Below are positions 13,301 to 24,410 of a stretch of DNA of 64,000 bases, one piece after another. The notes below the pieces were generated by a model. The model had not been told where the DNA came from. It made no database searches and was given only the letters and a program-made list of their open reading frames with translations. The DNA is from Notospermus geniculatus. Its lineage: Eukaryota; Nemertea; Pilidiophora; Heteronemertea; Lineidae. The DNA is taken from the NCBI GenBank assembly GCA_002633025.1, contig NMRB01000096.1, forward strand, positions 581,876 through 645,875, in the 5' to 3' direction. Position numbers and translations under genes: made by a program. How positions within the stretch are numbered: position 1 is the stretch's first letter; every line of letters starts with the position of its first letter.

Positions 13301-14141
13301 TGACGCTCTTCTTTGCGGAAATGACCTGCAGTTCGCCACGAACAAGAACAGTTGCAGGACTATCAGGCTTGGTGGTGGAGCATTTGGGGATGTTTTCCTC
13401 GGACTTCTTCATGGGAAGACGCCAGTGGCTGTCAAGCTCTTCCTCAAGGAATACAGTTCGGTTGAAGACATCACGTCAGAATGCCACATCCTTTATCACC
13501 TCTCTTCCACCAGTGCTACACCGGCATTCCTGGGCGTGTGTAACACTCTTTACAATGATAAGTATCACCGAGCAGGGTTGGTGATGGAATACATTGCAGA
13601 TCCACGACTAAAAAAGACAAGGAGTCGTTTCGGAGACACTGTCCGCTCTGACGAAGTGAGCATCGTCACCAACGGTAAACCCTGTCTGATCAAACGCAGA
13701 GACTGGAAAATCATGCCCCTTCATCTCGCAAGAACGCTCAGTTGGATCCACGAAAGAGGCATCATTCTCAATGACATAAAATGTGACAATGTCCTCTTGC
13801 AGTACGACCATGTTCGCGGACGCTGGCAGCCAATATACATTGACCTTGGTCTTGCATGCAAAAACAAAAATAAAGGTGGTATACATGTGGCAACTGACGA
13901 GCGGGACGAATATCGAAGAAAATTCCCTCAAATAGCACCGGAGAAGATCAAGGGCAAGCCACTTACCGTCAAGACAGACGTATACTCGTTAGGAATGTTA
14001 TTCGATAAATTAGACAAGGCGTTCAAGCTTTCAATACATGATGTCGTCGCGAGGTGTTTGAGTGAAGATCCTGAGTGTCGACCAACTGCAGCTGAATTGG
14101 TGGAGATTCTCCGTGAAAAGGAGCCTGAAGACCACGGTTAG
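10325..14141 (+). CDS. Atypical protein kinase with long repetitive linker, copy 1
   Basis: Four exons in consistent phase: 10325-10426, 11224-11323, 11529-11603 and 11770-14141, totalling 882 residues. Exon 1 encodes a basic N-terminus, MSFEDRKERPRGFFRRSF. Exon 4 also has an internal ATG at 11775; numbering here counts from it (788 residues). The N-terminal half is low-complexity, with proline runs and four tandem copies of VTDVSNDLDEDDTRWARP. The C-terminal kinase domain has a glycine loop GGGAFG (about 533), VAVK with Lys554, catalytic loop LNDIKCDN (Asp667) in place of HRDxKxxN, metal-binding DLG (Asp690) in place of DFG, and APE. Catalytic Lys, both Asp and the Asn are present, so activity is plausible. 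The family is not recognised. Exons 1-3 keep their frames in copy 2, which supports the model. Confidence 0.8.
12306..12523 (+). repeat. 54-bp coding minisatellite in kinase copy 1
   Basis: Four consecutive 54-base units encode VTDVSNDLDEDDTRWARP with small changes (E/D, D/N). Kinase copy 2 has two units of this array at about 26371-26482, plus scattered DDTRWARP blocks. Because the unit is a multiple of three, copy-number changes keep the frame. Confidence 0.9.
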
Positions 14142-14329
14142 AGAGAGAAAATCCTGAAATGTCTTCGTGTATGGTGCTAAACTCTGTTTGTTTGTTCATC
14201 GTTACATATCCGTCATTGTTCTTCTGGTATTAAAATTTTGCATGTACATTTTATGATCTTCTTGTCTCTGTTCTGCAGGCACTCGGAGGTTTTGTCTTCG
14301 AGAAAAACCGTTTTGGGCGGCAGGACAAC

Positions 14330-14459
14330 TCTACCTCTTAAGAAATCGCCCCGCTAACGGTAACACTTACGTTAACGTTATTTTTTACATTGCAAATGTA
14401 TGTCAGAAATAGTGTTAGCGTTAGTGTTGTCGTTAACGAAGCGATTTCTTAAACTCTCG
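14330..14459. mobile_element. Fold-back MITE related to the GGGAGTTTAAGAAATC family
   Basis: Inverted arms cttaagaaatcgc and gcgatttcttaaactc flank inverted GTTAACGTTA-type segments. The right end resembles the termini of the copy at 63814. The corresponding place in unit 2 is an assembly gap (N at 28698). Confidence 0.65.
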
Positions 14460-14646
14460 AAGCTGGGTTAATTTCCTTAATATAACCAAGAATATAAGTA
14501 CTTATATATTCTTGCTATAACTTTAAATTGATGGCGGGAAATGAAAGTGGTTCGCAGATTGGCGCGCAGGATCATGCTTGCTGACGCACTGACACCGATG
14601 AGCGATGGGCCTGGAACTGCGCAATAGTAAACAGCTGATGACGCCG

Positions 14647-14654
14647 TGACGTCA
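14647..14654. promoter_or_regulatory. CRE palindrome upstream of RG-rich gene copy 1
   Basis: A full TGACGTCA lies about 112 bases before the ATG at 14766. The kinase gene in the same unit has the same motif upstream. Confidence 0.4.
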
Positions 14655-14765
14655 GCAAATGCGATGCGGAAGACATGAAGAAATCGACACGTGGTTTTGA
14701 AAGTCGACAAATCTCAAATAATCCAAGATTTTTGCGCTACTATTACTACCACACAACCATGAGTG

Positions 14766-17700
14766 ATGGCAGCGTTATTGTTGGACGATGTACCACAATA
14801 TTCCGACTTTGCCGAACGTTCTGGAAGCTATCACGATGAGCCAATGGAAGATCCTCTGGAGAAGCTGATGTACCTTGCGGACAATAAGTATTGGAATGAG
14901 CCGGACCATTTGGACATGATCATCACCAAGATTTTGTCTAGGACAAGGGAAATTGATGACCGGCTAAAGAAAAGCCACAGAAAAACGAATTCTAACATCT
15001 TCGGTACTCAACCAGATGTAGGCCTAGGGTATGCCGCCGAAATCTCTAGGCCTAGATCGGCTAGGCCTAACACCGAAACGTTCCTGCTGCCGAAAGTTGT
15101 CGCGTACATGGCTTTCACCGAGAAGAAAATGAAGGAGGACGAATCTTGTTTGAAAAAAGAAGGGGATGTTATTTACAATGCTATCAGGGAAGTGTTGAAG
15201 TAAGTTGGTTCAGCCAAAAGGATGCCCAAGGCAGGGTAGGACAAGATGTGACTATCATTGACCTGCATCTGGCATTGAATATGACTGCAGTATGTTCAGA
15301 GTAAGCCTAGGGTCTTCGTTTCTCCTGTTGCCGCCATTTGTTTAGCTAGGCCTATACCTCATGACCTACACACTGTCTTCTTTTCATGTTGTTTACTTCA
15401 GTGAAGAGTTTTGTTCGCCATTTTACTTCGCTGAGGCACCTCCTTATGAACACCTGTATCCAGAACAAGACAAGGTGAGCGTTCTCTCCAGCAACCCAGT
15501 CTTGTCAATTTCATTCTAACCGAAAAACATAAAAGTTATTCCTTTTGTTTTAGTCAATATCGTCAATCTAGGCCTAAAATACAGCCAGGAAAATAAGCAA
15601 CATATTCTGCGTCTATCTGGAAAACTAAGAATTCTGCACTGCTAGAAAAAACAGAAGAATTTAACAGACAGCAGAGTTTCAAGCACTTTCTCTCAAATTA
15701 AAGGAGCCATTTATTTTTTTAGTTAAATGCATTGCATCCGAACCAATGACCTGCGTTTTATGTTACACCTAGGAGGGACCTTCCAAACAAAGGGTAATGG
15801 GCAATGACATAATATCATGATATTCCTCTGACCCTGAATCCTTTCTGTAGAATCTTCTGTTTTTTCTAACAGTGTGCCGTCTACAAAAAACCGTTGGATG
15901 CTGGAGCTACAAGCTCTTTACAATCATGTATGATTAGTAATTTTCCTGTTGTAGATTTCAAATGCGTACTGGGATGACGTCAGATGCATCGGACCAATCA
16001 GACATCGGGGCGCCAATTTCTATTATAACAATCCATTCGATCCAAGAATGTAAGTCTGCGCAATTTTCTCATGGACACGATCAATATTTTGGGTTGGGGA
16101 ACAACTCTTGTGAACATCGGTGGAAAATACCTTTTTCAACCCACCATCTTGCTAAATCCAATTCAATTCACTTTATTCACTCAAACCACCTCAAGTGGTA
16201 CAAGAGGATATAAATAACAAAAAGTTCTCTGGGTCTGGTGCGCCTCCTCACGCCATTCTTTGGTACAAATCCAGAACAGTGCAAACCGCCAAAGCCTGTC
16301 CTTCGAGATCAAAACATTATCTTAGTACTTGACTTGTTTGTTACCCAGTTACCCAATCCAATCTTTCTCACCACTGGATGTACAATGTTGTGTTCTGATG
16401 ATTTCAGACAATTTGACGGTTGCCGTCCATGGTGTAAGGGGCAGAGTAACCAGAAATCTGCTGGCCGATCCAGGAACGAAAATCTTTTCCTGGCGGCAAG
16501 TGACATCAGTGGAATGTTAGAACAACACACTTTACAGTATCGACTTTTCCTGCACTCGTTACAATCACAACCGGCACCTAATCCTCAGCACCAACAGCCG
16601 GCCACCAAAGGTCAGGGTCATGACCTTGACATGTCAAGGTTGGAGAATCTGCCTCTTCGATATGATGGAAATGATAAAGAGTTGGAAAAGATCGTTGAGC
16701 CGCTGCTGCGTGATGAGGTCAAGTTTCTGTGGATGTTTGATCCACTGGAGCAAAATATCCACCTTGAGCAGGGGATACGCCAGGGCCCTGGCCCGATTGG
16801 CCCACCCACAAAGCCTCTGTGGGCGGCTAAACCAGGCTATCAGGCCTTTGACAGTGGCCCGTACGTTGTGGAAGCGGAAATAAACCCCGGGTCAGGACAG
16901 TCACCGCGGACGATGGACACGGGATCTCAGTTGACAGATACTGCGGACAACAATAATGCCATGTGGACGGACTGGGGCGAGAGCAGGTCCCGGTGGGAAA
17001 ATACGTACAACTGGATTACGAACACGGACGCACCGTTATGGAAGTCTGCTTCCGATCCAGATGTATATCGGTAATTGGTAGCTGCATCTTTGAAGACATT
17101 AGGGAGGTTTCGCAAGCACCCGGTTAGGCCACACGACGACGTTTATCTATTGTTTGGGTATACCCACACAATAGATAAACGTCGTCGTAGGACCTAACCG
17201 GGCGCTTGCGAAACCTCCCTAGCATCCAGGACAAGACGTTTGGGAACTCTAAAGCAGTACCGCCTTCAATATTGGTTTTTAGCTCACTCTGGCGTCGCCC
17301 ACACTTGTTACCCTGCTCCTGCAACTCCGGTCAGCTGGATGTGATTTAATGCCATTCGAAATACGGGCTTTTAACCTCAGGGGTGGGATGGAGGTGGGAA
17401 TGTAGGGGGCTGTACTAGTATATCAATGCTAGGCCTTTTTGCTATGGCCCGTTCGTTCCTTTCGTTCGTTTCTCCCCCAACAGAACCTCTAACATGGAGC
17501 ACACTCTCGTGCCGTACCGGTACGTACATGTATTAGTCCAGTCAAAATACTGAAAGACCCATAAAAAATTGCAACAAAAGGTTTTTCGGTGGTTTTCGGT
17601 AGTATTCACCATGGTGAATAACATAAAAAAAATCGGCCAAAATCGGACAACAGGAAATGTGGAAAAACTCGGTTTCCATGGCAACCGATGTTAAAAATCT

Positions 17701-20700
17701 CTGTTTTTGTAAAAAGCTGTTTAATCTTGTCATAAAAATCGTATTTCTTTGGTTGATGTGTCTATTCATATGTTATCATACGTTAGCAAGCGTCTTGGCA
17801 TGTTGTCATGGTGATAAAAGGTCAAGGTCACGTAGAAAGGTCGAGGCAACTCAGGATTTTTGAAAATCGATGCTTTCGAAATACTAGTTGTCCACATATC
17901 CTTATGTCGTTCTGCGGAAACATCGCGTTAGAGCAATCTGAACCCAGGTTTATGACCCCTGGGTTCCCAGGTTTCAGAAAAGTCATGTTGCCAAAAAAAT
18001 CTTTTGCTGGCAACAACAGCGAGGGCGTTTTGAATTTTGGGAACTGACTTCATCATTGGACGCCGATGGACGCAATGACTGAGCCTTGTACAGGAAAATG
18101 GGGGACGATGTACAGCTAACTTGTGAACGGTTGGATTTACACCCCATAAATGTATTACCAATAGATACAAATATGGTGCCTCGGAATAAGACAAGCATGT
18201 TCCTAAGTGTTTTTAGTTGTTATGTAACAAGAGATGACGTTTTTTATATATATTAACAGAAAAATGGGTGAAAATATAGGAAAAAGTAATTTCCAGTTAC
18301 GTAGCTGCTTAAAAATTCCAGAGGATAGGCTTATTTGATTCCGAGGTACAATGTTTCTATCTGTTGGTAATGCATTTATGGGGTGTAAATGCAACCGTTT
18401 AAAAGTTAGCTGTACATCGCCTCCCATTTTCCTGTACAAAGCTCAGTCGTTGCGTCCAACTGACGCCCAATGAGGAAGTCATTTCCCAATATCTAAAACG
18501 CCCTAGCGGCTGTTGCGGGCAAAAGGTTTTTTGACAACATGACTTTTCTTAAACCTTGATACCCGAGGGACCTAAACCTGGGTTTAGATTTGCCCTATAA
18601 CATGTTTCCGCAGAACGACATGAGGATGTGGACTAAAAGATGGGAGAAACCTAACGCGAAATTGAGAACTCTGTCTATCATCTACGGCTACGGCTGCTAT
18701 ATTCGCTTGAAAATGGCCTATTATAGGGCCTGGCTATTAAATTTCCACCTCGTTTTTTTGACAGCAAGATATCTTGTCTGATTTCTACTTCGCAATCCCA
18801 TCGCAAACACTGCGAAATCATCTTAACAGTTGTCGCGCCTGATCAAATTTGAAAGAAATCACCGCAAAAAGACCACGTCAAAAACTGAGGTGGTTGTGCA
18901 TCCTCAAGCGGGACAACAATCACATGTGACGTCATAACGCAACAATTCGCTGGAGTGGACAAACCATCCTGACGATCACGGACATTTTGAACCCAAATGA
19001 TCCATTTTTCGTCCCTTTAAACAGAGTGCAATTTATGAAAAAGAACAAATCTACCAAAGCAATATATTGGGATTGCTTGCACCGTTACCATGGCAACCAC
19101 ATTTTTAAAAAGAGAGTTCCCTTTATGCAAAAACAGTGGACACATTTTTCTCTATTATTCAGGTGCAGTTGAAGGTTAGCGTGATTAAATCCCGTACGTT
19201 AATCAAATTTATGATTGTTTTCTGTTTTTCTTCTCAATCAATAAAAAATCATGTTACTATGGATACCGCTGATTGTTATCAGCATCTTACTTCCATTTAC
19301 GTCCTGTCAACATATTGTAACCTTCTGAACCGCACCCTTCCACTGATATGTAAATAACCTTGATCATTCTTATAATACTTCCGGAATAACAACTTTAATC
19401 GAACTCTCCATTATTTTTTATCGACATTTCCATCGAAAAATCTTCCAAACCGTAACCATGGCAACTCAGTGTTTTCAATCCACATCTATTTTGCCTTACA
19501 ATATCACTTATGAGTCACTCAATATCCCAAGCGAATTTGGTCAAAATTACTCAAAAGCTTACACCGGTATGAACGAAAAAGCATTTGTACTGATTTCGTT
19601 TTCAAAATTATCGCAAAAATGGTATGGTTACTATGGTTACGGTTTTACCCGATTTCCGGAAGTCCGATTTTGGCCGATTTTCAGTATGTTGTTCTCCACA
19701 TCTAATAATACAAGAAAACGCAAAAAAAACTTTTGTTGCAATTTTTTAAGGGTTCGGCCATTTTTTCCCCTATTTTGACTGGACTATATAACTTCATGCA
19801 TTCTACTCTAGTTCCAGGTCTCAGTCAGCTAAAATTCGCCCGGATTCTTCATCGTCACATGAAAGGCGTAAGCCAAACGAACAGGGGTAAGTAAGAAGAA
19901 TTTGAAAAATCATAGTTCTTTTTGGACTATAAAATGCCTCGGGGACTATCCAATTACCCCCTATTAATTGTTAAGTTGGCGTCTTATTTTTTTAAAAAGT
20001 CTCACTTGTTTCCTGTCCTCTCAAGGTCTACGATGATGGATGCCCATCCCATCCCATCGCGAGTGACAAGTGACCAGAGGTTACCAAGTCAACGTAAGGT
20101 ACGTTATCGTCGGAATTTCCCAGATATTTTCTTGTCTAACTCACCTTGATGTATAGCAAATCATGTGTATCATTTGGATGTATCTAACGTTACAATAAAA
20201 GACCGCATTTCGCCTGTGGATAATCTACCACTGGGTATCTTCAGACGCGCCTCCACGCCGGAGTTGACTCGTGCGAGTTGGCTTGTTCGTAAAGCTTGGA
20301 ATCCACTGCTGATTCTGCTCTGCGACTTGCTTTGCAACCTGCTACGTTTACTCCCCATCAAAATTACCAAATACTTTTCTATCAGGCCAGACTGCCTCCC
20401 GTGAGGACAGAACTGACCAAGCAGGAGGACACACAGTCGAAAACAATGGCACAGAGCGTGCGAGAAGACCGGAAAAGGTTCTGGAGAGAGAGTTTCAAGG
20501 CGTTCCCAAACACCAGTCCACAGAAAACCCACGACAGCAAAGATTCCGAATCTACGAACTCAGGCCAGTCTGGCAGTGCTCCACCTGTGAAGATTCACGG
20601 ACATTACACGCCTGCCGATCATTTCAAATACATGGTGCACCAGTTAGCGGCTCAAGCTCAAGTGAAACAAGGTGACGAAGAGGAAGAATTGTTGACCCCT

Positions 20701-21777
20701 GCCCGTGGAGGTTACCGCGGGCGCCCGTCGGGAAGGCCCTTCTATCGTGGTGGCCAATATCCCAGAGGGAGGGGAGTTGTCAACAGATGGACAGGGAACA
20801 ACATGACATCCAGCGATGGGAATGCTTTCCGCTGGAAGAGAGGCGTAAGGAATAAATTCAAATGGTACAGCGCGAACTACAGAGACTGGAACAATGAGGA
20901 GCAGATGATAGGGCAACGTGATGCCGATGATGACGTTGAAATGGTGAGCGTGGAAAATGAAAGAGGGAGCAAGGACGCAGAGGGTGGCTTGAAAGGAGAG
21001 GGAGTGATGCAAGAGAAAGGGACGGCTGAATTGATGTCGGACCGGAGAGCAGACGGCCAAGACTTGGCAAAAGATGGCCTTGGTCTGGAGAAACGGACGT
21101 CGGTAGGTGATGTTCCTGAGAGACAACAACAGGCGGGAGACAAAAACGTAAATGGAAAGACTAGGATGGTGAACAGCGCAAACGGAAAAGCATCTGGGGG
21201 CATTAGCGACCCGGGCGCTCTCTCAAATCCAGGTCACTGTAATGGCAATCCTGCAGGCGCGAATCATAAAGAAGATCTTGGTGAAATATACGTTTATAAA
21301 AACGGCAAATACCTGCCAAAATCAACCTCTCACACACCCATTCCCACTAAAACGTGCATGTTTCAGAATTTGTACTCCGAAGCGAAAATGTCAACGGCCA
21401 CGACGCCATATGCCTGGAGGATGCAAACCTCGACACAGGGTAATAAAATACCTCAAGCAACAAACAGACCCAGGATTCCGTGGAATGTATCCGTGCCTCC
21501 AGCGAACAGACTCGGCTCACCCAATGGACACCCACCATCCAGACCACCTGCTGGGCTCAATACGCCCAGGCACGCACACACTCCCCCGCCGCAGCAACGA
21601 CCAAATCCCTGGCATCGGGGTCCGCCACCGCCTCCACCACCAGGCTTCCACAACGTCTACCGGCTGTATTCAACGCAACATCAAAGAGGAGGAAATCTGA
21701 GAACACGGGGACAAGGTCCACGGTTCACTGCCAGAATGACAAATGCATCGAACAAACCCTTTCAACCTCGTCCATAG
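14766..21777 (+). CDS. RG-rich, proline-rich protein of unknown function, copy 1
   Basis: Seven exons in consistent phase: 14766-15199, 15402-15474, 15955-16049, 16408-17070, 19818-19886, 20026-20098 and 20386-21777, giving 932 residues. The N-terminus (MAALLLDDVPQYSDF) is acidic and helical. The middle contains ISNAYWDDVRCIGPIRHRGA and a leucine/acid-rich stretch, LPLRYDGNDKELEKIVEPLL. The last exon carries an RGG/RG segment (ARGGYRGRPSGRPFYRGG), then charged sequence and a proline-rich tail with PPPPPPP. RG-rich segments commonly bind RNA or are arginine-methylated, so a ribonucleoprotein role is possible. I recognise no named family. Exon 5 differs from unit 2 only by synonymous changes, which supports it as coding. 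Intron 4 is enlarged to 2.7 kb by transposon insertions. Confidence 0.72.
17102..17219. mobile_element. Fold-back MITE insertion present only in unit 1
   Basis: It starts GGGAGGTTTCGCAAGC and ends with the inverse, flanked by TA on each side. Unit 2 at the matching place (about 30586) has no insertion, giving an empty-site comparison that fixes the borders. Confidence 0.85.
17530..19790. mobile_element. Large fold-back element in intron 4 of RG-rich copy 1
   Basis: The left end ccagtcaaaatactgaaag and right end ctattttgactgga are inverted, and the arms continue inward for several hundred bases (for example ggatttacaccccataaatg near 18130 and its inverse near 18380; ccttatgtcgttctgcgg near 17900 and its inverse near 18610). 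A stretch of about 800 bases (18650-19440) interrupts the right arm. No transposase frame is visible. Unit 2 lacks the element. Confidence 0.75.
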
Positions 21778-22002
21778 CAAAGCTTCGACAACGTTCGAGC
21801 TCCATGTGAAACTTTGCTTACCAGCTGCTGAAATCGGCACGCCTTTGGATGTAATGTCATCTTTCCGATGAGGCATTCCAAGAAATCAGTTGCTGAAATT
21901 TTCCATATTTGACATCATCAAGGTAAAACGGTATGAAACCTTTGTTAACTGTGAGTGACTATCACCCAAGAACTCTTTGTTTGGCCAGATGTCATCTTTC
22001 GA

Positions 22003-22135
22003 CATCGTCAGGATAAGCATTGATCTCCACGACGACATCGTCAGGATAAGCATTGATCTCCACGACGACATCGTCAGGATAAGCATTGATCTCCACGACG
22101 ACATCGTCAAGATAAGCATTGATCTCCACACATTT
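22003..22135. repeat. 30-bp minisatellite, four units
   Basis: Units of gacatcgtcaggataagcat plus tgatctccac repeat four times at the end of unit 1. The same array occurs at the end of unit 2 (about 33637-33765) with degenerate first units. Confidence 0.9.
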
Positions 22136-22485
22136 ATGGATCGAAATTGCCGCTTGGCGGAATTAAGCCATTGCGTTCAACTAAATCTTGAAGGAAATCT
22201 TTAAAGAACGCGCTCTGAGTCTGACGTAACTACATGTATACCGGTAATTAAACTCGGATTGGGCGGCGCCTCGACTTGGCTGTGCTTGAGCTATTTCATT
22301 CGAAGACAGATGCTGCCATCTGGAGAGTTTGAGCGGCTCTGCTCGACAGTGTTGGCCTATTCAGGTGCGAGAAACTACATGTATGTATCGTAAAGTATTA
22401 AACATGTTGGTGGACAGATCCTAGAATTATGTCCAATTTCTGGCAGAATGCGGCAGACGTTTATGGACGATATTGCTGTTCGTAC

Positions 22486-23353
22486 CTTCGAATGCCTGGC
22501 AAACAAGAATGCTGACACTCTTGATAACAGGGACGTCACTTCCTCCACGGATCTCCAACTTGACATACCGACCAGCAACACCATTACACCACTTCCGGCA
22601 GCCACTGCTTGCCAAATACAACCTGTTTGTAGACTGAAGGGTTAAAGGAACAAGGATTAGGCCATTTAGGGGAGGATATACATGTAGTTTGACAGGAGGT
22701 TCCAAAACTTCAGCAAGATCTCACGAGCTGTTGGTCAGCACCTGGACTTTTGATTTTGGGCGACTATTTTACACAGTAGGAAGCGAATCTTTGACGGGCC
22801 TCACGATGAAGAGACTCTTACCTCCTTCGCCAACTTCACCCATGACACACCGTCCTCACTGACGTAGACTCTGTAATTGCCTTTCAGATTGACAGCCCGC
22901 ATCCTCACATCCTTAATGGCACTGATCTCGTCATTCTCACGGTAGATTTTAAACACAAAGGTTGCAACGTGCCCAGCTGACTCCCAGTCTTCAGGTCTGA
23001 AGGTCAATCTCCGACCAGCTACGAGCAGATCATTGGGGCTGGCCGGTGATCCACTGCGGACATTCTGGAGCGGAATTGATGACGAGACTTCGTCTGGAAC
23101 GCCGAATTCCTCGCCGTCTTCTTCCAGGGGACCGAAGTACCGCAGAAGGCCATATTCGCAGATGCCCTGGACATCATCCGCGCCTAAAAGGAAGAGAGCG
23201 GGGAGTTGACTGAACTAGAGGCTGGCACAAGACAAATGAATTGCATTTCCATACGAGTCAACTGGGAAGGAGGGTCCCTCGAACGCAGAACGTTCACCAA
23301 CCTGAAACTGCTGATGCTGCGAACAGCAGGAAAAGCATCCATCCTGGTGTCAT
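22486..23353 (-). pseudogene. Truncated second copy of the secreted two-domain protein gene (exons 1-3)
   Basis: Exons 1-3 are present with intact frames and splice sites at 23302-23353, 22822-23183 and 22486-22633, including the signal peptide and the first galactose-binding-like domain. Exons 4-5 are absent because the duplication junction at 22203/22204 lies about 280 bases downstream. Without a new 3' exon the transcript would lack the second domain. It may be a pseudogene, or a one-domain secreted protein if the exon 3 donor is read through or joined to another exon. Few changes separate it from copy 1. Confidence 0.7.
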
Positions 23354-24156
23354 TTTGTGTATGCTGTGATAAATCTGAGATAATTCAGCTGGTTGGTGTT
23401 TCTTATTGACACAGACAACCCAATGATGAAACAGGTCCCATCCATCAGAAAGATAAGATAGATCCTGGTTTACACATGCTACTTTTTCACATGCAACTTT
23501 TCTGATCGTAGATTTCGTAGAATCAGGGCTGACTGAGTGGCGCAGTGGAAACATCTCAAATGTCATCGCTATTTCGGCTGCTCAATTTTTCTCCGGGTGA
23601 TCGGGTTTTCACGAATTCATTCCTTTTTTCTTTTCGGAGGGGAAGTGATCTGGACAGAGTACCGTCCCAGCCTAGGGATCGTCAGTCTAGACCTGTGGTT
23701 TTCAGCCCAACAAAGATTCATGCAATGCAATATCGAATATTATGATCAGCATGGAAAACAAAACAATACTAAACAACAGTTTACCAAAATGAAAATAAAC
23801 AAATGGTATGTAACGCACCTATCAATGTTAATGGGTTATGTAAATGTAAAGTACATGTACGTGTGATTCGATGAGTAAATGGATATTTCAACCGCGACAG
23901 TTGAAACCAGATGTGTAGATCTTTGTAAAAAATTATTCATTCATTCCCAATAACAGCCTTTCTCGTCGTGGTGGAAGTCCAAACGATTTCCAGCAGCCCT
24001 GCTCCCGATCACCCTGAAACTTTCGAGCTTGTGCCATCTGGTCCCAAGGCTGATCCTGTCCTGTCTATGAATTCGTGTTCGCATTTTAAGGTCACATGTC
24101 CATCGAACAAAACAACTCCATTCATTCCATTTGGAGCCTGGCGCCGCAACTCTCGA

Positions 24157-24301
24157 TGACGTCACGTGATTCACAGCAGGACCCCACTATGTGGCGTCAT
24201 CGAATTTGAAGAGTCGGCTTCATATGACGTCATCTAATGAACATCGTCTGCTCTATGTGACGTCATCGAATTTGCGGCTTCTGCTGGACGTCGTGACGTC
24301 A
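24157..24301. promoter_or_regulatory. CRE cluster upstream of kinase copy 2
   Basis: Four full TGACGTCA palindromes occur at 24157-24164, 24225-24232, 24258-24265 and 24294-24301, and half sites lie between them. One extra site compared with unit 1 comes from duplication of a TGACGTCATC-type block. Confidence 0.5.
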
Positions 24302-24410
24302 CTAGCGTTGCGAAGGAGCGTCTCCAATGTATATTGTGCGTCGCTGAAATCAACACGACAAACTTTAGCTCTTTTACAAATCGATCTTATATTTTTGTGC
24401 CATCATCGTT

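Larger units (their letters stand above)
8164..22203. repeat. Tandem duplication, unit 1 (about 14.0 kb)
   Basis: Sequence from aagaacgcgctctgagtctg (about 8163) through ttgaaggaaatcttt (22201) recurs almost base for base from 22204 to about 33835. The junction at 22203/22204 joins the end of unit 1 directly to the start of unit 2. It contains secreted-protein exons 1-3, kinase copy 1 and RG-rich gene copy 1. Its extra length compared with unit 2 comes mainly from insertions in intron 4 of the RG-rich gene (17102-17219 and about 17530-19790) and from sequence lost in a gap in unit 2. Confidence 0.9.

Noticed and set aside
16238-16407. N-terminal part of the open frame running into exon 4 of the RG-rich gene
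   Set aside because: An acceptor at 16407 in the correct phase follows it, and unit 2 breaks the frame here by deletion, so it is intron.
20296-20385. Start of the RG-rich open frame before 20386
   Set aside because: It begins at TTG in intron sequence; a strong acceptor (cttttctatcag) at 20385 matches the phase of exon 6 in both units.
21886-22131. Repetitive peptide frames over the 30-bp repeat
   Set aside because: A 30-base tandem repeat is open in several frames by chance; no start context or splice sites support coding.
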